Shown: one piece after another, positions 7,388 through 11,557 of the stretch
Numbering within the stretch: position 1 is the first letter of the stretch
Layout of the letters: the number at the start of each line of letters is the position of its first letter
From: Bacillota bacterium
GTDB lineage: Bacteria; Bacillota; Clostridia; Tissierellales; Peptoniphilaceae
Reading direction: 5' to 3'
NCBI GenBank assembly: GCA_023442495.1
Contig: JAEZZB010000067.1
Span: 1-11,557, forward strand
Length of the DNA stretch: 11,557 nucleotides
Position numbers and translations under genes: made by a program
The notes under the pieces: generated by a model
Seen by the model: the letters and a program-made list of their open reading frames with translations, nothing else
Databases searched by the model: none
Told to the model about the DNA's origin: nothing

Positions 7388-8239
7388 CTAGTAATTTGTA
7401 ATCAACACATGCAAAGCCTCAGACTTAAACCTATTTCTTATGTTTACCGCATATGATTTTTCATATTCATGAACTATCATATCTCCATACAATTCTTCAA
7501 TTAACGGCGTCTTGCTAATCACCAAAAGAGCTTTGCATTTCAACTTTTTAAAATCTTCTGCTAACTTTCTATGCATTTCATCTGTAAAGCCATCTTTTGT
7601 TTCCTTATTGCCATAATCACTAAATACACAGTCATAAGGCGGATCTAAAAACATAAAATCTTCGCTTTTAGCCATTTCAAAAATTGAGCTATAATCCTCT
7701 GCAAAAATCTCTGAGTTTTTTAATAATTCATGATGTTCATATGTTACCAAATTGGTATTGAAGTTTTTATATCTTCCATACGGAACATTAAATTTACCTT
7801 GTTTGTTATATCTTATCATTCCTGAATATGCAGTTTTATTTATAAAATAATAAACAGTAGCTTCATGGATGTTATCATCTCCGTCTCCGTTAAAAATATC
7901 TCTCATTTTATAATATAATTCTTCATTGTCATCATGGACTCTGTCGCCGTTGCTATCCGCTTTGCGTTTTTCAAAATCATCTCTGTTTTCTTCATACTGA
8001 ATTTGTATTTCGGATAACTGATTCTTAACTGTCTCAAAATCATTTTTTACACCCATATAAAAAGCCATTAACGGCTCATTTATGTCATTTATTATTGCGT
8101 CATTCGGCTCTAAATCGAAAAACAATGCTCCACCACCAAAAAAAGGCTCTATATATCTTCCGGAATATTCAGGAATAAATTTTTTTATTTCTTCTAACTC
8201 TTTACTTTTTCCACCACGATACTTAAGCATTGGTTTCAT
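7388..8239 (-). CDS. Dam-class DNA adenine N6-methyltransferase (MT-D12 family)
   Basis: The enzyme transfers methyl from S-adenosylmethionine to adenine N6. MT-D12 enzymes include Dam and DpnM and often act at GATC-containing sites. I start it at 8239 (MKPMLKYRGGK), not the upstream in-frame ATG at 8275, because AGAAGGAG lies 6 bp before it and the family begins at this KYRGGK motif; this gives 283 residues. Motifs are KYRGGK (6-11, motif X), IEPFFGGGALF (30-40, motif I, SAM binding), the NKTAYSGMIRYNKQGKFNVPYG block (about 134-155), and catalytic DPPY at 199-202. All key motifs are intact. It overlaps the end of the upstream HTH gene by 17 bp, suggesting coupled translation. A partner nuclease follows but is broken. 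GATC or GGATC specificity is inference from the family and the AlwI-like neighbour. Confidence 0.93.
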   Translation of the reverse strand: MKPMLKYRGGKSKELEEIKKFIPEYSGRYIEPFFGGGALFFDLEPNDAIINDINEPLMAFYMGVKNDFETVKNQLSEIQIQYEENRDDFEKRKADSNGDRVHDDNEELYYKMRDIFNGDGDDNIHEATVYYFINKTAYSGMIRYNKQGKFNVPYGRYKNFNTNLVTYEHHELLKNSEIFAEDYSSIFEMAKSEDFMFLDPPYDCVFSDYGNKETKDGFTDEMHRKLAEDFKKLKCKALLVISKTPLIEELYGDMIVHEYEKSYAVNIRNRFKSEALHVLITNY

Positions 8240-8459
8240 CGTTTGCTCCTTCTGTATTATCCTCTCTAAACTCAATTACTTCACTCGGTGATAAGTCCAT
8301 AGACATACATATTCTTTCAAGATTTTTCATAGATATATATTCGTTATTACCCATTTTGGCAAGAACATTGCCGGATATTCCCGCTATTTTTTGAAACTCG
8401 GTTTTCATCATCTCTCGCTTTGCTAACTCTATCCAGATAGGTCTATATGAAACTGCCAT
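8223..8459 (-). CDS. Cro/C1-type HTH regulator of the restriction-modification cassette
   Basis: A 78-residue protein is made almost entirely of one helix-turn-helix domain at about 18-63 (KTEFQKIAGISGNVLAKMGN and ISMKNLERICMSMDLSPSEVIEF). It resembles small XRE controllers of the YozG/C-protein kind. The start at 8459 (MAVSYRPIW) has AGGAGGAG five bases upstream and matches how such proteins begin; an ATG 45 bp further upstream lacks this. The gene overlaps the methyltransferase start. A consensus-like promoter and two inverted repeats lie upstream, so it probably controls its own operon. Ending with an acidic tail (EDNTEGANDETNA) is unremarkable. Confidence 0.87.
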   Translation of the reverse strand: MAVSYRPIWIELAKREMMKTEFQKIAGISGNVLAKMGNNEYISMKNLERICMSMDLSPSEVIEFREDNTEGANDETNA

Positions 8460-8471
8460 GTTACTCCTCCT

Positions 8472-8497
8472 ACTGTATATGTTGAATTGAATACAGT
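8472..8497. promoter_or_regulatory. Inverted repeat before the HTH controller gene
   Basis: Perfect 7-bp arms, ACTGTAT (8472-8478) and ATACAGT (8491-8497), flank 12 bp and lie directly upstream of the AGGAGGAG ribosome binding site. It could be an operator for the HTH protein or a hairpin affecting translation. No binding evidence exists; the symmetry is what is seen. Confidence 0.45.
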
Positions 8498-8537
8498 CTT
8501 GCATTTTGGAAAAAATTTTCTTTGTATAATATAAATT

Positions 8538-8566
8538 ATTATATCAGTTATATTGCTTTTTAGCAA
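8538..8566 (-). promoter_or_regulatory. Promoter of the HTH-methyltransferase-endonuclease cassette
   Basis: On the minus strand a -35 TTGCTA (8566-8561) and a perfect -10 TATAAT (8543-8538) are exactly 17 bp apart. They lie about 70 bp before the HTH start. An inverted repeat ATTGCT-TTTT-AGCAAT (8552-8567) covers the -35, a position where a bound repressor or controller would block or aid RNA polymerase. Confidence 0.65.
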
Positions 8567-8620
8567 TCTATTCTTTTGATAAGCTGAAATTCAAACTTTT
8601 CTTGCTTGCTTTTGCCCTCT

Positions 8621-8779
8621 TTATTTAGCCATCAATTGTTTAATACCTTGAGATTTTGCACCAGGGTTGTCGTTACCATAACCTTCCATCAAGTTAATAA
8701 CACCCCATGCACCTAAACCAGCACCAAGTGCCATTACTAAAATCTTTAAAACATCTACTGCTTGTGTAAAAAATCCCAT
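8621..8779 (-). CDS. Maff2-like small membrane protein, C-terminally shortened
   Basis: A 52-residue product starts MGFFTQAVDVLKILVMALG and continues with GAWGVINLMEGYGNDNPGAKSQG, ending KQLMAK. This closely matches Maff2-type proteins of Tn1549-like conjugative elements, encoded in the transfer module next to a VirB6/TrbL-like gene. As I recall, these run to about 70 residues with a second hydrophobic segment after KQLMAGGG. Here a TAA follows KQLMAK, so the second membrane segment is missing. GGAGG inside the end of the ssb-like gene precedes the ATG; the start lies 3 bp after the ssb stop. What lies beyond is unrelated cassette DNA, so the gene was probably cut by a rearrangement. One membrane helix (about 6-30) remains. 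Confidence 0.75.
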   Translation of the reverse strand: MGFFTQAVDVLKILVMALGAGLGAWGVINLMEGYGNDNPGAKSQGIKQLMAK

Positions 8780-8782
8780 TAT

Positions 8783-9103
8783 TTATTCCTCCTTAGAAAT
8801 TTCTTCATTATCTTTCTTTTCAATTTTGTTATAAGACTTCACTACGAAATTCTTATATGTTTTTCCGTTATATTCTCTTTCCTTGAAATAGCCAAAGACG
8901 TGAATTAAGTCTACTTTTTCGAAATCCTTAGCCACTTCTATCTTTTCTCCATAGGCTGAGCAATTGATATACTCCTTGCTCTTGCCATACTTCTTAACTA
9001 ATGTAAAATTAACAACCTGAACTTCTTCACCTTCTCTTTCAAAGCTTGTAAAATTAGGTTCTTTAACAAGATTAGCGTTAATATTTACCATTTCTCTTTC
9101 CAT
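8783..9103 (-). CDS. Single-stranded DNA-binding (SSB-like) protein of a conjugative element
   Basis: A 106-residue protein shows an OB-fold pattern like SSB: NINANLVKEPNF, then VQVVNFTLVKKYGKSKEYINCSAYG, and DLIHVFGYFKEREYNGKTYKNFVV. The tail is short and charged (KKDNEEISKEE) and lacks the DDDIPF-type tip that chromosomal SSB uses to bind partners. Such short SSBs are typical cargo of conjugative elements, where they may protect transferred single strands. AAGGAG lies 14 bp before the chosen ATG, rather far; an internal ATG four codons on (MVNINANL) with AAAGAG close by is an alternative start. The Maff2-like gene follows 3 bp downstream. Confidence 0.82.
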   Translation of the reverse strand: MEREMVNINANLVKEPNFTSFEREGEEVQVVNFTLVKKYGKSKEYINCSAYGEKIEVAKDFEKVDLIHVFGYFKEREYNGKTYKNFVVKSYNKIEKKDNEEISKEE

Positions 9104-9133
9104 AATTTTTTCTAGTTCTCCTTTTCATGAAAT

Positions 9134-9172
9134 AAAAAAAGCGACTGGATCTATTACTTTTCCAATCGCTTT
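9134..9172 (-). terminator. Intrinsic terminator upstream of the ssb-like gene
   Basis: Minus-strand RNA forms a 12-bp stem (arms 9172-9161 and 9149-9138) around an 11-nt loop, with one U-G wobble, followed by a run of Ts. It shares the AAAGCGATT...GTCGCTTT design with the hairpin at 6992-7025. It lies between the mini-ORF at 9198-9227 and the ssb-like gene, about 30 bp before the latter's ATG. Confidence 0.8.
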
Positions 9173-9197
9173 ATAAGTGCTATTTAATTTTATTTGC

Positions 9198-9227
9198 CTA
9201 ATAAGTAGGGCTTCTTATCCGATTCAT
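9198..9227 (-). other. Nine-codon mini-ORF with strong ribosome binding site (leader peptide or gene relic)
   Basis: A near-perfect AGGAGGT (9238-9232) is placed before an ATG that opens only nine codons (MNRIRSPTY, then TAG). It is followed by a terminator at 9134-9172 and the ssb-like gene. This could be a leader peptide of an attenuator. It could equally be the two ends of a deleted gene, since another frame across it ends KPYLLGK. Neither is proven. Confidence 0.3.
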
Positions 9228-9250
9228 CTTTACCTCCTGATTTTGGGCAC

Positions 9251-9278
9251 AAAAAAAGACGATACGTTTATCGCCTTT
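9251..9278 (-). terminator. Terminator of the membrane-anchored XRE regulator gene
   Basis: Minus-strand RNA forms a 10-bp stem AAAGGCGATA/TATCGTCTTT with a 4-nt AACG loop and one G-U wobble. Four more Ts follow the arm. It lies 45 bp after the stop of the regulator gene. Confidence 0.82.
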
Positions 9279-9322
9279 CTCTTTCATTTACCAAATTAAA
9301 TTTCAAAAACTAAAATCGAATC

Positions 9323-9913
9323 CTAAACTGCTGAGTCTTTCTTTATTTTTGATTTTTTCTTTTTATAATCACTTAATTTCTCGCTAATTAAGGTCCATTT
9401 ATTCTTTGGGATTATCAGAATAGTTAATCCAATAATCAATAATATCCAAAATAAAATTGCTAAAAACTCCAAGTTGTATTCTCGTATGAAGTACTTGTAG
9501 CTACGACCAATAAATTCAGGATTCCATTGATAAATCTTTTCTCCATTTTTATAGGTTATAAAAGGAATCATTACCTCAATAGCTCTGGATAAAATATATA
9601 TCGTAGCATTTCCTAATAAACCTATAAAAGCAATGCTGAATGCAACTGTTTTACATAACTTATATTTTGCCTCATCATTTACAGTTCTCACTACTGGTAG
9701 GTCATAATCACTTTTATAATCCTCATTCAATAGATAATCCGTTGTTACACCAAACAACTTGCTTAGTTGAACAATATTATTTGCATCTGGTTGTGCTGAA
9801 CCTACTTCCCAGCGAGAAATAGCTTGTCTAGATACATTTAATCTTCCCGCTAATTCTTCTTGCGACCATCCTTTTAGTTTTCTTAGATTTACTATTTTTT
9901 CTTGTAAATTCAT
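9323..9913 (-). CDS. XRE-family transcriptional regulator with two membrane helices
   Basis: The 196-residue protein has an N-terminal Cro/C1-type HTH at about 5-62 (KLKGWSQEELAGRLNVSRQ, then AISRWEVGSAQPDANNIVQLSKLFGVTTDYLL), a very typical sequence for this family. A linker follows, then two hydrophobic segments at about 88-110 and 149-169, and a Lys-rich tail (YKKKKSKIKKD). It is probably a membrane-tethered DNA-binding regulator; what it senses is unknown. The ATG has AGGAGGTG five bases upstream. It is a single-gene unit, with a palindromic site just upstream and its own terminator downstream. It may belong to the mobile element or be separate accessory DNA. Confidence 0.88.
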   Translation of the reverse strand: MNLQEKIVNLRKLKGWSQEELAGRLNVSRQAISRWEVGSAQPDANNIVQLSKLFGVTTDYLLNEDYKSDYDLPVVRTVNDEAKYKLCKTVAFSIAFIGLLGNATIYILSRAIEVMIPFITYKNGEKIYQWNPEFIGRSYKYFIREYNLEFLAILFWILLIIGLTILIIPKNKWTLISEKLSDYKKKKSKIKKDSAV

Positions 9914-9940
9914 AAAAGCACCTCCTTATATAATGTATTT

Positions 9941-9959
9941 AGGTTGTTACAGGTAACCT
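9941..9959. promoter_or_regulatory. Candidate operator upstream of the XRE regulator
   Basis: The sequence AGGTTGTTACAGGTAACCT contains the perfect inverted repeat GTTAC-AG-GTAAC (9946-9957), and its outer ends AGGTT and AACCT are also mutually complementary. It lies 28 bp upstream of the start codon, where XRE regulators commonly bind to control themselves. No good -35/-10 pair was identified with confidence. Confidence 0.5.
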
Positions 9960-9968
9960 ATAACCCTT

Positions 9969-9991
9969 TATCGACTATTCTTAATCGCCTT
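9969..9991 (-). repeat. Decayed copy of the island's terminator hairpin
   Basis: Minus-strand CGATTA-AGAA-TAGTCG forms a 6-bp stem with a U-G wobble, in the same design as the hairpins at 6992-7025 and 9134-9172, but without a T-run. It lies about 45 bp after the gene relic ending at 10035, so it may be what is left of that gene's terminator. Confidence 0.4.
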
Positions 9992-10034
9992 GTATCTTCA
10001 ATATTCAGTTTTATTTAGCTCGACAAGTTGGTTT

Positions 10035-10133
10035 TTAAGCTTCCGTTATCGGAATCCAAAGTTCCCTTTTATAGTCTTTGCTATCCATATCATTAACTTT
10101 TTTAGCATTTTCCTCGTATTTGTAAACATATCA
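10035..10133 (-). pseudogene. C-terminal relic of an unknown (possibly GyrI-like effector-binding) protein
   Basis: A short minus frame open from about 10133 ends with KRELWIPITEA and stops at 10035. The ending ELWIPI is like the end of GyrI-like small-molecule-binding domains, where a similar strand closes the fold. The preceding part (YVYKYEENAKKVNDMDS) has no start codon with a ribosome binding site, and a stop lies directly upstream. So at most about 30 codons survive. Composition looks coding, but the assignment is weak. Confidence 0.3.
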
Positions 10134-10139
10134 TAGCGG

Positions 10140-10396
10140 TTTTTATACTAGTACGTATTCGGGAATTTATCGAATTATATTTTTATTTTTATATAATATA
10201 TTTTCATAAAATTGCTAACTATATATAAATATTTTTAATAATATTATACACAAAATACTATATATAATACTATGCGCCGTCCCCTTTAATTTTATTTTTT
10301 TATCACAGATTTGTGTATTAGTAATGTATGTAGTAGAAAGAAATAAAATTTATAAATTAGATAATAAATAATTTTATAAAATATTTAGTACATCAA
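10140..10396. other. A+T-rich intergenic stretch without recognised genes
   Basis: This is the larger part of the 576-bp gap between the XRE gene and the secreted-protein gene; the rest holds the sites listed separately. It is almost pure A/T, with many short TATA runs and a small CACA-GATT-TGTG hairpin near 10305-10316. The only G+C-rich spot is GCGCCGTCCCC at about 10275-10285. No open frame with a ribosome binding site, no tRNA and no strong terminator was seen. It is the probable right margin of the accessory island, but I found no attachment site. Confidence 0.5.
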
Positions 10397-10411
10397 TTTA
10401 ACATAGTTAAA
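10397..10411. promoter_or_regulatory. Inverted repeat just upstream of the -35 of the secreted-protein promoter
   Basis: TTTAAC-ATA-GTTAAA is a perfect 6-bp inverted repeat with a 3-bp centre, ending 4 bp before the TTGACA at 10415. The position suits an activator or repressor site. In such A+T-rich DNA chance symmetry is possible. Confidence 0.35.
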
Positions 10412-10414
10412 CTG

Positions 10415-10443
10415 TTGACAAACACGTCATATTATGATAATGT
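10415..10443 (+). promoter_or_regulatory. Promoter of the secreted protein-lipoprotein unit
   Basis: A perfect -35 TTGACA (10415-10420) is followed by a -10 region ATTATGATAATGT. GATAAT at 10436-10441 gives a 15-bp spacer and TAATGT at 10438-10443 gives 17 bp. The start codon is about 50 bp downstream. Confidence 0.65.
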
Positions 10444-10447
10444 TTTG

Positions 10448-10467
10448 TTATGATATCGATATCATAA
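10448..10467. promoter_or_regulatory. Perfect 20-bp palindrome, likely operator
   Basis: TTATGATATCGATATCATAA is exactly its own reverse complement and lies just after the -10 region, around the expected transcription start. The half-site TTATGATA also occurs once more within the -10 region (10432-10439), 16 bp upstream. This layout strongly suggests a repressor site for a dimeric regulator. The regulator is not identified; it does not match boxes I know well. Confidence 0.65.
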
Positions 10468-10489
10468 ACTTATTATTTAGGAGCAAAAT

Positions 10490-11326
10490 ATGAAAAAATT
10501 ACTATCTATATTATTAACGCTAATAATTTTGATTATTCCATCAAATATTATAGCCAAATCTGACGATCTAAGTAATACTGAAACAGTTGTACAAGAAATA
10601 CTGAATAATCAAAATATTTCAAATGAAACTAAAGAATGGTTGTGTTGGTTTAATAGCTTATCAGCTGAAGATCAACAATATATAAGCTATAGACCTCTTG
10701 AATTAAGTGAATATAATTACGAAAAAAAATACATTGAAAACTCATATAATTATAACAATGAATTTTATAGTATAGATATTAGAACACATAACAATAATAG
10801 TATATTACCAATGGGAAAAATTCATCAAGATTTAGGAAATAAAATTTTACCTGTTGGTGGATATGAAAAAAATTACGCGCCTACATATTGGAATAAAAAT
10901 AGATATAGAGCAAATTGTTATACTTATGCTTTGAATTTTTTTGCGACTACAAATAGAGATTCACACCAACCAGGATATGCTTCTGGTAAAATGATAACAA
11001 AAGATACAATTTCAAAAACAAATATTATTAATGCAGTAAAAAAAGATGTAAATTATATTTCAAAAGTAAAAGGCTTTCGAATTGCTGGTGAAACTGAGAA
11101 ACCTGGATATAGAGAGTATAAAGTTGCCCTAGTTATAGCACCTGGCAAGGATTATCATTGGTATAGACAAGACTCAGATGGATACTGGTCACATAAGCGT
11201 GGTATTACTAATGTAACAAGAGCGGATGCATCGGGTAGATCCATAATAAATCCCAGACTAGCTAATAGAAATTATTATGATGTTAATTATTCAACATTTT
11301 GTGGATATTATTTTGTTAAATACTAG
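10490..11326 (+). CDS. Secreted protein with conserved Cys/His motifs, function unknown
   Basis: The 278-residue protein has a Sec signal peptide (MKKLLSILLTLIILIIPSNIIA, likely cut after Ala22). A variable Asn/Tyr-rich part follows to about 130, then a conserved-looking domain at about 130-278. Notable motifs are RANCYTYALNF (Cys143) and DYHWYRQDSDGYWSHKRG (His223, Asp230), and the end FCGYYFVKY. I recall the NCY-YALN and HWYRQ--DGYWSHK combination from other uncharacterised Gram-positive secreted proteins. The Cys...His...Asp order suggests a papain-like or CHAP-like thiol hydrolase, but this is inference. AGGAGC lies 7 bp before the ATG. A lipoprotein gene starts 9 bp after the stop, so the two form an operon under the promoter at 10415. 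Confidence 0.85.
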   Translation: MKKLLSILLTLIILIIPSNIIAKSDDLSNTETVVQEILNNQNISNETKEWLCWFNSLSAEDQQYISYRPLELSEYNYEKKYIENSYNYNNEFYSIDIRTHNNNSILPMGKIHQDLGNKILPVGGYEKNYAPTYWNKNRYRANCYTYALNFFATTNRDSHQPGYASGKMITKDTISKTNIINAVKKDVNYISKVKGFRIAGETEKPGYREYKVALVIAPGKDYHWYRQDSDGYWSHKRGITNVTRADASGRSIINPRLANRNYYDVNYSTFCGYYFVKY

Positions 11327-11335
11327 GTGGATATT

Positions 11336-11557
11336 ATGAGAAAAATATTAATATTACTTTTGTTTGTATTGTTACCATTTACAATGATTTCATGCTCAAA
11401 TAAACAAATATCAACAACAGAAGATATAATAAAATTTATTGAAGAAAAAGGCAAGGATAATGTAGATTGGAAAGATTTTGAGTATTTGAAACATGAAGAT
11501 GTTGGGAGTGGTTTAATTCTAGAAAAATATTATTTGTCAGATTCAAATTATTTATTA
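11336..11557 (+). CDS. Lipoprotein, function unknown (3' end beyond window)
   Basis: Seventy-four codons are visible. A lipoprotein signal peptide MRKILILLLFVLLPFTMISC ends in a lipobox MISC with Cys20 as the lipid-modified residue. A charged mature part follows (IIKFIEEKGKDNVDWKDFEYLKHEDVGSG). The gene begins 9 bp after the secreted-protein stop, with AGGTGG five bases before its ATG, so both are co-transcribed and coupled. I do not recognise the mature domain. A surface-anchored partner, inhibitor or immunity protein for the secreted protein is conceivable but not shown. Confidence 0.82.
   Translation, partial: MRKILILLLFVLLPFTMISCSNKQISTTEDIIKFIEEKGKDNVDWKDFEYLKHEDVGSGLILEKYYLSDSNYLL

Noticed and set aside
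8223..8504. Longer starts for the HTH gene (8504) and methyltransferase (8275)
   Set aside because: The upstream ATGs lack ribosome binding sites and family similarity; the internal starts at 8459 and 8239 have strong ones.
10270..10290. G+C-rich spot GCGCCGTCCCC in an A+T-rich gap, like the GACGG parts of REP-type repeats
   Set aside because: Only one copy, no palindrome around it, so a repeat family cannot be claimed from this window.
1..11557. CRISPR arrays, tRNA or rRNA genes, insertion sequence ends, attachment-site direct repeats
   Set aside because: I looked for regularly spaced repeats, cloverleaf-like segments and matching terminal repeats around the island and found none that stood out by eye.

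Overview
The window is low-GC DNA with strong AGGAGG-type ribosome binding sites and the gene order plsX-acpP-rnc-smc-ftsY, which is typical of Firmicutes. The very high A+T content and a tight lipid/RNase III/SMC/FtsY cluster fit an anaerobic Gram-positive coccus-like lineage (Tissierellia/Peptoniphilaceae or a related Clostridia group). The genus is inference only.

Region 1 (1-6470, all minus strand) is a housekeeping operon. It is read from plsX (phosphate acyltransferase) through acpP (acyl carrier protein), rnc (RNase III) and smc (chromosome-condensing ATPase) into ftsY (SRP receptor, running off the left edge). plsX, acpP and rnc are separated by only 1-2 bp. A hairpin with a U-run sits between rnc and smc, its T-tract running directly into the smc Shine-Dalgarno, so smc-ftsY may be expressed at a reduced level. 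A 16-bp-arm bidirectional terminator (6471-6508) insulates the operon from the DNA to its right.

Region 2 (about 6510-10140, minus strand) is an accessory island that looks like the eroded remains of a Tn1549-like integrative conjugative element carrying a restriction-modification cassette. Reading in the direction of transcription it holds: a C-terminal relic of an effector-binding-type protein, a membrane-anchored XRE regulator, a mini-ORF trapped between two terminators, an SSB-like gene, a shortened Maff2 gene, a controller-like HTH gene, a Dam-class adenine methyltransferase, a collapsed AlwI/BstNBI-family restriction endonuclease (N- and C-termini joined in frame, catalytic middle missing) and a frameshifted DUF3847/MobC-like gene. 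No relaxase, coupling protein, VirB4 or integrase is visible, so the element cannot be self-transmissible on what is present here. The methyltransferase looks intact while its nuclease does not, so it is probably now an orphan. Three strong terminators and one decayed copy in the island share a GCGAT...TCGC-type stem whose wobble pair forms only in minus-strand RNA.

Region 3 (about 10140-11557, plus strand) starts with a very A+T-rich stretch. A promoter follows, with a perfect 20-bp palindrome just downstream, driving a two-gene unit: a secreted protein with Cys/His motifs of a recognisable but unnamed kind, and a lipoprotein that runs off the right edge. Their function is unknown.
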